From Nitrospira sp. ST-bin4 (GTDB lineage: Bacteria > Nitrospirota > Nitrospiria > Nitrospirales > Nitrospiraceae): 39,195 nucleotides of DNA. The notes under the pieces were generated by a model that saw only the letters and a program-made list of their open reading frames with translations, did not search any database and had not been told where the DNA came from. Below, one piece after another: positions 15,571-25,400 of the stretch. How positions within the stretch are numbered: position 1 is the stretch's first letter; every line of letters begins with the position of its first letter. The position numbers and the translations under genes are program-made. Location: NCBI GenBank assembly GCA_002083565.1, contig MSXM01000009.1:1-39195 (forward strand), written 5' to 3'.

Positions 15571-17148
15571 CTATGCAGAGTGGCGAGATTTCTTGATGCC
15601 GAGCTTCTGCATCCGGGATCGGAGCGTGTTGGGATGGAGACCAAGCCGAGTGGCGGCGCCCTGTTTCCCTTCAATGACCCAGTTTGTATCCTGAAGGATG
15701 CGGAGAATGTGGGTTCGTTCGACCTCTTCCAGAGAATCGGCGACCGGCAACGGTGAGGCGGGGTTCCCCTGAAGCATCACATCGCCGATCTGAATGAGTG
15801 GTCCCTTTGAGAGGATCGTAGCCCGTTCGATCACATTCTCCAACTCCCGAATGTTGCCGGGCCAGGCATACTTTATCAGGCGATCCATCGTCGATTCAGA
15901 CACTCCGTCAATCTTCTTGCCCATCTTGGTTGAGAACTTGCCGACAAATCGATTGACCAAGAGTGGAATATCAGATGCACGAGCGGACAGAGGTGGCACC
16001 TCGATCGGAAACACATTCAAACGGTACAAAAGATCGGCCCGGAAGGAGCCGGCCTTCACCGCTGCATGGAGGTCACGATTGGTGGCCGCAATAACCCGTA
16101 CGTTAACTTTGGTTGAATGGCCGCTGCCGATCCGTTCGACTTCCCTTTCTTGTAGTACCCGTAGGAGCTTGACCTGCGCGTCCAGCGGCAATTCCCCGAC
16201 TTCATCCAGAAAGATGGTCCCACCGTCCGCTAACTCAAACCGTCCAATCCGGCGCTGCAACGCGCCTGTGAACGATCCCTTCTCATGTCCGAAGAGCTCG
16301 CTTTCGACCAAATTCGCGGGGATCGCTCCGCAGTTCACCTTCACGAGCGAGCGAGCCCTCCGCGGGCTCAGGTTGTGAATGGCTCTCGCCATCAACTCCT
16401 TGCCCGTTCCAGTGTCTCCCCGGATGAGGACCGTCGAATCGGTCGGGGCGACCTGTTCGATGAGTCGGAGAACAGATCGGATGTTCTGATTCTCGCCGAC
16501 GATCTCCTCAAAATTGTGATTGAGTTTGATCTCCTCACGAAGATAGAGGTTCTCCGCCTCAAGTCGAGTCTTGAGTTGTGCAACTTCCGTAAAGAGTTGC
16601 GCGTTCTTGATTGCAATAGCTGCTTGGTTGGCAAAGATTGACAGCCGTTCGATCTCCGCCTCACTTAAAGGCCTGCGCCCAAACATCGCGATGACGCCGA
16701 GCAGTTCCCACTGGAATTTCAAGGGGTAGCCGGCAAAGGAACGGAGCCCGTTGTCTTGCATCCACTGTTTGTTCGGAAGCCGGTCGTCGCCGAGTACATC
16801 GTTCGTATGCATCGATCCGTAGCCTTGGGCGATCTTTCCGATCTTGAGCGCGCCCAGCGGAATGCGGCGGTATTCTCCGTCGAGATTGGAATAAAGCCCC
16901 GCGCTTGCCTCAAGGTGCAGGCACTGATCCCGATTGGTGCAGTCGGCAGCCTTATGACATTGAGCGCACAGATCCCCCGGGCCCAGCAGCCAGATACGGG
17001 CGAAGGCTGCATCCAGTTCTTCGACCAATCCCTGTGTGATTGTGGTGAGTACGGACGGCAGATCGAGGCTCGACACCATCTGGAGCGCGATGCGCTCTAA
17101 GATCTGTCGGGTTTTGTGAGAAGGAGAAACAGAGGAAGGATCGTCCAT
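15571..17148 (-). CDS. Sigma-54-dependent transcriptional activator with GAF sensor
   Basis: This 525-residue FhlA/NifA-like enhancer-binding protein has three parts. The GAF domain (about residues 20-188) contains four cysteines in C-A-Q-C-x5-C-x5-C (61, 64, 70, 76), followed by LHLEASAGLYSNLDGEYRRI. The AAA+ domain has Walker A GDTGTGKE (244-251), the sigma-54 contact loop as GSFTGA (291-296) instead of GAFTGA, and Walker B IFLDEVGEL. The C-terminal Fis-type helix-turn-helix reads GAATRLGLHPNTLRSRMQKL. The start at 17148 has no strong ribosome site. It is encoded immediately upstream of the palindrome, the sigma-54 promoter and the YHS-DsrE-PNPOx-NTF2 operon, its probable target. The Cys set suggests a metal, Fe-S or redox signal; the ligand is unknown. 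Confidence 0.92.
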   Translation of the reverse strand: MDDPSSVSPSHKTRQILERIALQMVSSLDLPSVLTTITQGLVEELDAAFARIWLLGPGDLCAQCHKAADCTNRDQCLHLEASAGLYSNLDGEYRRIPLGALKIGKIAQGYGSMHTNDVLGDDRLPNKQWMQDNGLRSFAGYPLKFQWELLGVIAMFGRRPLSEAEIERLSIFANQAAIAIKNAQLFTEVAQLKTRLEAENLYLREEIKLNHNFEEIVGENQNIRSVLRLIEQVAPTDSTVLIRGDTGTGKELMARAIHNLSPRRARSLVKVNCGAIPANLVESELFGHEKGSFTGALQRRIGRFELADGGTIFLDEVGELPLDAQVKLLRVLQEREVERIGSGHSTKVNVRVIAATNRDLHAAVKAGSFRADLLYRLNVFPIEVPPLSARASDIPLLVNRFVGKFSTKMGKKIDGVSESTMDRLIKYAWPGNIRELENVIERATILSKGPLIQIGDVMLQGNPASPLPVADSLEEVERTHILRILQDTNWVIEGKQGAATRLGLHPNTLRSRMQKLGIKKSRHSA

Positions 17149-17223
17149 CGTGCCGGTTCCCTATCGCGACAAAGAACAAAGGAGAGCACGATAGGAGGGT
17201 GGCCGGGGATTGTCAATTCAGGA

Positions 17224-18306
17224 CTAACTGTACTGATCCCACGTGTCGCACTGTTTGATGGCCCAGAAGACGGCCTCTTTGAGCTTCTTGAGGATCATAT
17301 TGTCGGGCTCGTAAATGGCTTGCAGTTTCTTGTCTAAGTCATACAGCGGTTGGATCGCCCGCTTATCGGGAATCTTGCCGAGCGCCCAGGCCACTTCCGT
17401 GAGGACCGTCCAGTCGGTCTTGGGATCTTGCAGTTTTGCGAGCAACGGCAGCACGACAGACGCATCGCCTGCGATTCCCCCGATCTGCCCCAATCCTTTT
17501 GCCGCAGCTGCCTGGATTTCCACCTGGGGCGCTGTGGTCATGATTTCAATCAGAAGAGGGATGCTCTCCCTGCCGAGATTACCCATTGCCATGAGCGCCT
17601 GCTTGGCGAGATCACGATCCTTCAACGCCGCTTTGAGTTTGGGCATCGCTTCGTCGGCCTGCATTTCTCCCAGAAGCGAGATGATTTTTATTTTTCTGGT
17701 CTGGCTCGTGTCTGCCGAGTCCAACAGTTTGAGTAACCGCTCTGGATGGCCCCATTCAGATGCCAAGAGGAGAGGGAACTCGTATTTTTCCAGCGCCTCC
17801 TGTAATTTGGACAGTGCATAGACGCCGGGATCGGCTGCTTGCGCAGTCTGGGCGGCAGCCACTGCATCCTCAAATTCTGTCCGCACCTCTTTTTGCCATT
17901 TGATCTTCATGCCACCCAGGATATAGGTGAGCTGGCAGGCTGGTCCTTTCCAGAGTCGAGACGGGGCGTCAGGGAGATCGGCATCTCCTCCCGCGCTCGT
18001 GGTGCCCTCCCATGTCTTGTGCTGTTCGCATTTGATGCGAAACAGGACATCATGGGGCTGACTGTGATCAAGAATGACCTGGTACCCCACTTCTTTGAGG
18101 CGTTCAGCAGCTGTGTTGGCGAGAGAGGCGGAGTCCGTGCGGCCGTTGTCCGTGAGGGCGATGGCTTCGATCAATACGGTTTGAATCTTTTCCAGTTGGG
18201 ATTTTTGCTCGGAGGTGAAATGTTCCCGGTAGGCCCAGGCAGGCACAATTGCACAGCAGAACGACAGGATGAGGGTAAAGCCAATCACGGTGAAGAACGG
18301 TGGCAT
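17224..18306 (-). CDS. Secreted HEAT-repeat protein
   Basis: This 360-residue protein has a signal peptide (PPFFTVIGFTLILSFCCAIV, cleaved near A-W-A). The N-terminal domain has two cysteines and no recognised family (residues about 25-170). The C-terminal half is built of HEAT/PBS-lyase-type repeats (LKAALKDRDLAKQALMAMGN, AAAKGLGQIG, VLTEVAWALGKIPDKRAIQP). These normally mediate protein contacts. The start is uncertain: the frame is open to 18447, and 18366 is also possible. I prefer 18306 because it places the signal peptide at the N-terminus and GAAGAGA lies upstream. It is divergent from the atp operon. Confidence 0.75.
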   Translation of the reverse strand: MPPFFTVIGFTLILSFCCAIVPAWAYREHFTSEQKSQLEKIQTVLIEAIALTDNGRTDSASLANTAAERLKEVGYQVILDHSQPHDVLFRIKCEQHKTWEGTTSAGGDADLPDAPSRLWKGPACQLTYILGGMKIKWQKEVRTEFEDAVAAAQTAQAADPGVYALSKLQEALEKYEFPLLLASEWGHPERLLKLLDSADTSQTRKIKIISLLGEMQADEAMPKLKAALKDRDLAKQALMAMGNLGRESIPLLIEIMTTAPQVEIQAAAAKGLGQIGGIAGDASVVLPLLAKLQDPKTDWTVLTEVAWALGKIPDKRAIQPLYDLDKKLQAIYEPDNMILKKLKEAVFWAIKQCDTWDQYS

Positions 18307-18426
18307 CGAACATCTCTTCACCCTCGTAACCAATTTCCGTATGGTGTCCTTGCAGCTTGTGCCCATAGTGTTTCCATTATACCCCCCCACATGATTTTTG
18401 CGAGCAGAGTGCCGTGAGATCGCGCA

Positions 18427-18456
18427 TTGACAGATCCAGTCCCGCAATGATAACTT
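18427..18456 (+). promoter_or_regulatory. Candidate sigma-70 promoter of the atp operon
   Basis: TTGACA (18427-18432) and TAACTT (18451-18456) are separated by 18 bp. The resulting leader of about 65 nt contains a hairpin (TCGCGCG-TTT-CGCGCGA, 18470-18486) before the atpH start. The -10 match is only moderate. Confidence 0.4.
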
Positions 18457-18529
18457 TCCGCTCTCATTTTCGCGCGTTTCGCGCGAGAGTGTGTACTTTG
18501 TCTCAAGATAGAGCGAGTGGATCAGGACA

Positions 18530-19069
18530 GTGATTAAGACAGCAGTTGCGCGGCGTTACGCACAGGCGCTCTTCGAGCTTCTCGATCAATCCAATATCGA
18601 AGCGACTCGGGGGACCCTCAATGGCCTGAGCCAGGCTATGCAGGACTCCGTCTCGCTCCGGCACGTCATTGCGTCTCCGGCGTTCAGCCTCGAAGACAAG
18701 ATCGCCGTCTTAACTGAACTGGGCGGCCGGTTGAGATGCCCCCCGGTCGGGAAGGCATTCTTGGCCCAGTTGGTCAGGAAGAATCGCGCCGCATTTCTGC
18801 CGGAAATCGCAGAGGCCTTTGCCAAGCTGGTCGATCAATTAAAGGGGACCCAGCCGGTTACGGTGTTTTCGGCCGCTGCCCTGTCCGCAGCTGAGCAGCA
18901 ACAGATGAAGAAGCGCCTCAGCGACACGCTGAAGCGAGATGTCGATATTACCTTTCAAACCGATGCGAGTTATTTAGCCGGAGTCAGGATTCAGATCGGA
19001 AGCGCCGTGGTCGATAGCACCGTTCGTGGGCGTCTCAAAGACATCGAGTCATTGCTGACGCACGAATAA
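18530..19069 (+). CDS. atpH: ATP synthase F1 subunit delta
   Basis: This 179-residue delta/OSCP subunit links the F1 head to the peripheral stalk. The N-terminus AVARRYAQALFELL and the C-terminal L-K-R-D-V-D-I-T-F-Q, L-A-G-V-R-I-Q-I-G and VVDSTVRGRLKDIESLL are family hallmarks, and the length is normal. The start is a GTG at 18530 preceded by AGGA. It opens the F1 gene set atpH-A-G-D-C. No a, b or c subunit gene lies before it; the upstream neighbour is a divergent HEAT protein gene. Confidence 0.96.
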   Translation: MIKTAVARRYAQALFELLDQSNIEATRGTLNGLSQAMQDSVSLRHVIASPAFSLEDKIAVLTELGGRLRCPPVGKAFLAQLVRKNRAAFLPEIAEAFAKLVDQLKGTQPVTVFSAAALSAAEQQQMKKRLSDTLKRDVDITFQTDASYLAGVRIQIGSAVVDSTVRGRLKDIESLLTHE

Positions 19070-19139
19070 AAGCCGCGCAGGCATGATGGTGTGGAATCGC
19101 CGACGAGCGGGTCACTACGGGGCCGACTAAGGAGTAGCC

Positions 19140-20657
19140 ATGCAGATCAAAGCGGATGAAATCAGTGCAATCATCAAGGAGAAGATTCAAGGCTTCGACA
19201 AACAGGTCGATGTCAAGGAAACCGGTTCTGTCATCCAGGTCGGAGACGGCATTGCCAAGATCTATGGTCTTGATGGTGCCATGGCCGGTGAGATGCTTGA
19301 GTTCCCCGGCGGGCTCTATGGCATCGCCTTGAACCTTGAAGAGGACAATGTCGGCGCGGTCTTGATGGGTGACTCGGTCGGCATTAAGGAAGGCGATCCC
19401 GTCAAGCGGACCGGCCGCATCGCAGAAATACCGGTTGGAGAGGCCCTCGTCGGGCGAGTCGTCAACGCCATCGGTCAGCCGATCGACGGCAAGGGCGCCA
19501 TCAAGTCGACGCAGTCGTCGCGTATCGAGATGGTGGCCCCTGGCGTGAATACCCGCCAATCGGTGCGGGAGCCGCTGCAGACCGGCATCAAGGCCATCGA
19601 TGCGATGATTCCCATCGGACGCGGCCAGCGCGAGCTCATCATTGGAGACCGCCAGACCGGCAAGACGGCCATCGCGGTCGACACGATTATCAATCAAAAG
19701 GGCCTGAACGTATTCTGTATTTACGTGGCGATCGGCCAGAAACGATCGACCGTCGCGCGCGTCGTCAAGACCCTCGAAGAAAACCATGCAATGGAATACA
19801 GCATGGTCGTCTCGGCCAGCGCCAGTGATCCGGCCCCGATGCAGTTCCTGGCGCCCTTCGCCGGTGCCGCGATCGGCGAGTATTTCCGTGATAACGGGAA
19901 GCACGCGCTGATTGTCTACGACGATTTGTCCAAGCATGCCGTGGCCTATCGCGAGTTGTCCTTGTTGCTTCGCAGACCACCGGGCCGCGAAGCCTATCCC
20001 GGCGACGTGTTCTACCTCCATTCACGGTTGTTGGAGCGGGCGGCAAAACTGAGCGAGAAGCTCGGCGGAGGCAGTCTGACCGCCTTGCCGATCATCGAGA
20101 CACAAGCCGGTGACGTGTCGGCCTATATTCCGACGAACGTTATTTCGATTACCGACGGCCAGATCTATCTGGGCAGCGATTTGTTCTATTCCGGTATTCG
20201 CCCCGCGATTAACGTCGGTCTGTCGGTCTCCCGTGTCGGCGGGTCAGCCCAGATCAAGACGATGAAACAGGTGGCCGGTACTCTCCGGTTGGATCTCGCG
20301 CAATATCGAGAAATGGCCGCCTTTGCTCAGTTCGGCAGCGAACTCGACAAGGCCACGCAAATGCAGCTTGCGCGCGGCGTGCGCATGGTCGAGCTCTTGA
20401 AGCAGGGACAGTACAAGCCCATGCCGGTTGCCGATCAGGTCCTGTCGATCTATGCGGGCGTCAACGGATTCCTTGACGATGTGCCGGTCGACAAAGTGCA
20501 GCAGTTCGAGGCGGATTTTCTGCACTATGTGCAGCAGAATCATCCTGAGCTCAAGAAAGAAGTCGCCAGCATCGGCAAGATCGACGATAAGGTCGGCGGC
20601 AGGCTCAAGGAAATTCTGGCGGCCTTCAAACAGAAGATGGGATACGGAGCCAAGTAG
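19140..20657 (+). CDS. atpA: ATP synthase F1 subunit alpha
   Basis: This 505-residue non-catalytic nucleotide-binding subunit is part of the alpha3-beta3 head. Walker A is GDRQTGKT (169-176), preceded by the conserved QTGIKAIDAMIPIGRGQREL. The region A-L-I-V-Y-D-D-L-S-K-H-A and the C-terminal domain (LAQYREMAAFAQFGSELDKA) are typical. AAGGAGTAGCC precedes the ATG. Length equals the usual bacterial alpha. It is cotranscribed with atpH and atpG. Confidence 0.98.
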   Translation: MQIKADEISAIIKEKIQGFDKQVDVKETGSVIQVGDGIAKIYGLDGAMAGEMLEFPGGLYGIALNLEEDNVGAVLMGDSVGIKEGDPVKRTGRIAEIPVGEALVGRVVNAIGQPIDGKGAIKSTQSSRIEMVAPGVNTRQSVREPLQTGIKAIDAMIPIGRGQRELIIGDRQTGKTAIAVDTIINQKGLNVFCIYVAIGQKRSTVARVVKTLEENHAMEYSMVVSASASDPAPMQFLAPFAGAAIGEYFRDNGKHALIVYDDLSKHAVAYRELSLLLRRPPGREAYPGDVFYLHSRLLERAAKLSEKLGGGSLTALPIIETQAGDVSAYIPTNVISITDGQIYLGSDLFYSGIRPAINVGLSVSRVGGSAQIKTMKQVAGTLRLDLAQYREMAAFAQFGSELDKATQMQLARGVRMVELLKQGQYKPMPVADQVLSIYAGVNGFLDDVPVDKVQQFEADFLHYVQQNHPELKKEVASIGKIDDKVGGRLKEILAAFKQKMGYGAK

Positions 20658-20722
20658 CCATCAGCGTTCAGCTGTCAGCCTTGAGCTGATTGCTGAGAGC
20701 TAACAGCTGAAAGCCAGAATCC
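20658..20722. repeat. Palindromic spacer between atpA and atpG
   Basis: GTTCAGCTGTCAGC near 20666 and GCTAACAGCTGAAAGC near 20699 form an imperfect inverted repeat, with further AGCTGA-type units between them. The spacer fills the whole gap between the two genes and differs in sequence from the other atp spacers. Confidence 0.65.
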
Positions 20723-21601
20723 ATGCCTAGCCTTCAATCGTTACGCCGCAAGATTGCGGCATTTAAGAATACGCAGAAGATCACCAAGGCCATGAAAATG
20801 GTGGCGGCGGCGAAGCTCAAGCGCTCGCAGGACCGCATCTTGGCCGCTCGTCCCTATGCCCATAAGATGCGGGCTGTCTTGAGCAACCTCAGCCGGCGAG
20901 TGAATCGTTCGGCTCATCCGCTCCTGCAGAAGCGCGAGGGGAAAAAGATCGAAGTCCTGGTCATTACCAGCGACCGAGGATTGTGCGGCGGGTTCAACGG
21001 CAACATCGTGCGGAAGAGCGCAGAATTTCTGCGGCAATGCGAAGCCCAGGGGTTGACGGTGGGGGTCAGCATTGTCGGGCGAAAGGGCCGTGATTATTTC
21101 CGGCGTCGGGCCTGGCCGATTCGGCACGAATGGACCGGCGTGTTCGACAAGTTGAGCTTCGAGCATGCCATCGATATCGGCGGCGACCTCACCGATAATT
21201 TCGTGAAAGGCACGTTCGACGAACTTCATGTCGTGTACAACGAATTCAAGTCGGCCATTCAACAGCGCGTCATCGTGGAGAAGCTGTTTCCGGTGGATAC
21301 GGCAGCCGAATTCGGCGCAGCTCCGGCCGAGGGAGTCGCCTCAGGAGCCTACCTTTACGAGCCGGATGAAGCGGGTCTCCTCAACGCTCTGGTGCCGAAG
21401 CACTTTCAGGTTCAGGCGTATCGAATACTCCTGGAATCGGCCGCGGCCGAACATGGCGCCCGCATGGCCGCGATGGATGGAGCGACGCGCAATGCCGGCC
21501 AGCTGATCAAGAAGGTCACGCTTTATTACAATAAGACCAGACAGGCGGCGATCACAAAGGAATTGATGGATATCGTCGGCGGCGCCGAGGCTCTAAAGTA
21601 A
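20723..21601 (+). CDS. atpG: ATP synthase F1 subunit gamma
   Basis: This 292-residue central-stalk rotor subunit couples proton flow to catalysis. The N-terminal helix SLRRKIAAFKNTQKITKAMK-M-V-A-A-A-K-L and the region LVITSDRGLCGGFNGNI are family signatures. So is the C-terminal helix RMAAMDGATRNAGQLIKKVT-L-Y-Y-N-K-T-R-Q-A. The length is normal. It lies 65 nt after atpA across a palindromic spacer; no strong ribosome site is visible before the ATG at 20723. Confidence 0.97.
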   Translation: MPSLQSLRRKIAAFKNTQKITKAMKMVAAAKLKRSQDRILAARPYAHKMRAVLSNLSRRVNRSAHPLLQKREGKKIEVLVITSDRGLCGGFNGNIVRKSAEFLRQCEAQGLTVGVSIVGRKGRDYFRRRAWPIRHEWTGVFDKLSFEHAIDIGGDLTDNFVKGTFDELHVVYNEFKSAIQQRVIVEKLFPVDTAAEFGAAPAEGVASGAYLYEPDEAGLLNALVPKHFQVQAYRILLESAAAEHGARMAAMDGATRNAGQLIKKVTLYYNKTRQAAITKELMDIVGGAEALK

Positions 21602-21659
21602 AGTTTTGAGTGCTCAGTTGTAAGTGTTGAGTTTTCGAAAAGCTCACAACTCAAAACTT
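21601..21659. repeat. Palindromic spacer between atpG and atpD
   Basis: An 11-bp perfect inverted repeat, AAGTTTTGAGT (21601-21611) with ACTCAAAACTT (21649-21659), starts at the last base of the atpG stop codon. Related inner units (AGTTGTAAG, CTCACAACT) add to the pairing. The sequence family differs from the atpA-atpG and atpD-atpC spacers. Confidence 0.7.
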
Positions 21660-21687
21660 ATAACGCATAAGAAAATAGAGGAGCGAC

Positions 21688-23130
<1,443 letters not shown>

Positions 23131-23221
23131 GATCGTTAGGCGTGAGGGGTTAGGGGTAAGGTGAGCAAAGCGCCGAAACCCATCGCCTGACGCCTCACGT
23201 TTCACGCCTTACGGAGAGAAT
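23131..23221. repeat. Palindromic spacer between atpD and atpC
   Basis: TTAGGCGTGAGGGGTTAGGG near 23136 and GACGCCTCACGTTTCACGCC near 23189 form an imperfect inverted repeat across the gap. The G-rich arm resembles the repeat inserted in the methyltransferase gene at 6058-6198. GGAGAG before the atpC ATG lies just after the repeat. Confidence 0.6.
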
Positions 23222-23644
23222 ATGGCGGGAAAGATTCTGCTAGAAGTGGTGACGCCGGAGAAACAGCTGCTGAGCCAGCAGGTGGATGAAGTGATTGCGC
23301 CAGGCTCGGAAGGCGAGTTCGGCGTCTTGCCCGGACACTGTCATTTTCTCTCGACCTTGAAGATCGGAGAGCTTCGTTATCGAGTGGGCGATCAAACGAG
23401 CCATATGGCGATTCTCTGGGGCTACGCGGAAGTGACGCCGACCAAGGTCACCGTCATGGCTGAGATTGCGGAGAAGGCGGAGGACATCGACGTCGAGCGC
23501 GCCACGGCCAAGGTGGAAGAGGCCGAACACCGGCTCCAGGCAGGAGGCCTGCCTTCCGAGGTCAAAGAAGCCCAGATCAGTCTCGAAAAAGCCCGCCTTC
23601 GCAAGAAGATTGCCGAACGCACCCGTAAGACCGGACACGCCTGA
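23222..23644 (+). CDS. atpC: ATP synthase F1 subunit epsilon
   Basis: This 140-residue epsilon subunit is a rotor part that can inhibit ATP hydrolysis. The N-terminal beta-sandwich reads LEVVTPEKQLLSQQVDEVIA and G-S-E-G-E-F-G-V-L-P-G-H, both typical. The C-terminal two-helix part (EEAEHRLQAGGLPSEVKEAQ, LEKARLRKKIAERT) is present. It closes the F1 set. The next gene, an RluD-type pseudouridine synthase, starts 66 nt later. Confidence 0.96.
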   Translation: MAGKILLEVVTPEKQLLSQQVDEVIAPGSEGEFGVLPGHCHFLSTLKIGELRYRVGDQTSHMAILWGYAEVTPTKVTVMAEIAEKAEDIDVERATAKVEEAEHRLQAGGLPSEVKEAQISLEKARLRKKIAERTRKTGHA

Positions 23645-23710
23645 CCCTCAGGTTTTCCTCCGTACGAGCCCAGTTGAATTTGACGGTTCCCTCCAGTAGC
23701 GTGGGTCTCC

Positions 23711-24679
23711 ATGATCACGGAATTCCTTATCACGGCCGGTGAACAGCCGAAACGGCTGGATGTCTTTCTCGTCAACCGCGAACGGGATATGTCGCGGTCT
23801 GCGCTTCAGCGGTTGATCGAACTCGGCCGTATACGCATCAACAATGCCATTGTAAAGCCCAGTCAGAAGATCAAGCCCGGCGACAAGATTACGATGGATG
23901 TGCCGAAGCCGGAACCGCTCGCGCTCAAGGGCGAGGCCATTCCATTGGATGTCCTGTATGAAGATGACGTGTTGCTCATTCTGAACAAGCCGGCGGGGAT
24001 TGTCGTGCATCCGGCTCCAGGTAATTGGACTGGAACATTGGTGAATGCACTGCTTCATCACTTCCAAACTTCCGGCGGCACGGTCTCGTCCATCGGCGGG
24101 AAAGAACGGCCAGGTCTCGTCCATCGGCTAGATAAGGAGACATCCGGGGTCATGGTCATTGCCAAGACCGATCAGGCTCACCGACACCTCGCCGCACAAT
24201 TTAAATGCCACACCATCACGCGAGTGTACGAAGCCTTGATCTGGGGCGTCCCAAAGAAAGGCCGCGGTTTGATTGAGTTGGCCATCGGGCGAGACTCGAA
24301 GGAACGCAAGAAATTTTCAGCCCGCACGGCGCGACCGAAAGAGTCCGTGACCGAGTACCACGTGGACCGCCGGTATGGCAAACTGGCCGCGCATGTTTTG
24401 CTTTATCCGCGTACGGGGCGCACGCATCAATTGCGGGTTCATCTCACATCTCTGGGGCATCCAATTCTAGGGGATCAGACGTACGGTGGGAAGAAGGTGT
24501 GTGCAGTCGATTCCATCGAGATTCCGCGCGTGATGCTTCATGCCAGGACATTGGGGTTTCAGCATCCCACGACCGGAGAGAATCAAGAGTTTACCAGGCC
24601 GTTTCCAGCGGATATGGAGACTGTCTCTAAGGGGATTGAACGTTTGACTCATGACGGCCGTGCGGACGCGACTACATAG
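23711..24679 (+). CDS. rluD: RluD-family 23S rRNA pseudouridine synthase
   Basis: This 322-residue enzyme converts uridine to pseudouridine in large-subunit rRNA. An N-terminal S4 RNA-binding domain (KRLDVFLVNRERDMSRSALQ through R-I-N-N-A) is followed by the catalytic domain. That domain has the conserved NKPAGIVVHPAPGNWTGTLV and HRLDKETSGVMVIAKT, with the catalytic Asp in R-L-D. GRTHQLRVHLTSLGHPILGD is also typical. The gene name is the best family fit; RluA- or RluC-like target specificity cannot be excluded. The start ATG at 23711 is preceded by TGGGTCTCC without a strong ribosome site. Confidence 0.9.
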   Translation: MITEFLITAGEQPKRLDVFLVNRERDMSRSALQRLIELGRIRINNAIVKPSQKIKPGDKITMDVPKPEPLALKGEAIPLDVLYEDDVLLILNKPAGIVVHPAPGNWTGTLVNALLHHFQTSGGTVSSIGGKERPGLVHRLDKETSGVMVIAKTDQAHRHLAAQFKCHTITRVYEALIWGVPKKGRGLIELAIGRDSKERKKFSARTARPKESVTEYHVDRRYGKLAAHVLLYPRTGRTHQLRVHLTSLGHPILGDQTYGGKKVCAVDSIEIPRVMLHARTLGFQHPTTGENQEFTRPFPADMETVSKGIERLTHDGRADATT

Positions 24680-24687
24680 GAAGAGCT

Positions 24688-25110
24688 ATGCAGACTGCCG
24701 ACATTCTTGATGTGATCGGAGGCTTGACCTCTCGGCTCAAGCTGTATGCCGCTAAACTGCCTCCGATTGTCCATTTGTCGACTGTGCCGGCTGGCATAAA
24801 GCCTCAGCTGGAAGCGATTGAAGACTATGAGGAGCTGGTGTCCCGCATCAGGGCGCAGAGCGCAGGGACTCCATATAGAAGTCTCAACGATTCGCTGATC
24901 GAATCTCTCGAAGCATTCGAAGCCGGCAGGTTGTTGGGGGCGGTGCAGTCCCTGTTAGCCTTGCTCGATCAATTGGAACGGATGAAACTGGACCAGGAGA
25001 TCGAAGTCGGGCGACTCGATGAGAAGCACGTGGCCGACTACCGGGCCGCTCTCCACAAGATTTTACCCGGCAACAAACCTGAGTTAGACGGTGCAGGACG
25101 CGGGATGTGA
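24688..25110 (+). CDS. Hypothetical protein, helical
   Basis: This is a 140-residue, mostly helical protein without signal peptide, membrane segment or cysteines. It starts 8 nt after the pseudouridine synthase gene with GGAAGAGCT before the ATG, so it is probably cotranscribed. I recognise no family. Segments such as SLNDSLIESLEAFEAGRLLG and L-L-A-L-L-D-Q-L-E-R-M-K suggest a helical bundle. Confidence 0.7.
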   Translation: MQTADILDVIGGLTSRLKLYAAKLPPIVHLSTVPAGIKPQLEAIEDYEELVSRIRAQSAGTPYRSLNDSLIESLEAFEAGRLLGAVQSLLALLDQLERMKLDQEIEVGRLDEKHVADYRAALHKILPGNKPELDGAGRGM

Positions 25111-25158
25111 AACATAGTGAAGCGGAACGTTTCCCCTAACCCCCTCACCCTGTCCTAC

Positions 25159-25338
25159 TCAATGTCCCATCTTTGGACCGGTAGCATTCGGGCCCTCTGT
25201 CACCAGCTTGAAGCGAACAAGCGCGCCACAGTGGGGACATTTCGCACGGATTGTGCCTTCGTCCAAGAGCTCATACTGATCAGCTGTGAGCCACATGAGC
25301 TGGAAACATTTGTGGCAGCTACGGACTTGCGTTGACAT
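25159..25338 (-). CDS. Small zinc-ribbon protein
   Basis: This 59-residue protein has two CxxC knuckles (S-C-H-K-C-F near residue 7 and K-C-P-H-C-G near residue 34), giving a four-Cys zinc ribbon. Between them is FQLMWLTADQYELLDEGTIR. The start at 25338 follows GAGGAAAACT; the longer frame to 25410 is unsupported. It is convergent with the preceding hypothetical gene and divergent from the GNAT gene. Its role is unknown; it may be an accessory nucleic-acid or protein-binding module. Confidence 0.7.
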   Translation of the reverse strand: MSTQVRSCHKCFQLMWLTADQYELLDEGTIRAKCPHCGALVRFKLVTEGPNATGPKMGH

Positions 25339-25400
25339 AGTTTTCCTCGTACACTCCGCTTGCGGCGAATGTCCATACGTACAAGATAATCTAGTACAAG

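Noticed and set aside
18470..18486. TCGCGCG-TTT-CGCGCGA hairpin as a terminator
   Set aside because: It lies between divergent genes with no U-tract. It is more likely a leader hairpin of the atp transcript.
19035..20021. 328-codon minus-strand frame opposite atpA
   Set aside because: It is antisense to a highly conserved atpA and is a product of codon bias.
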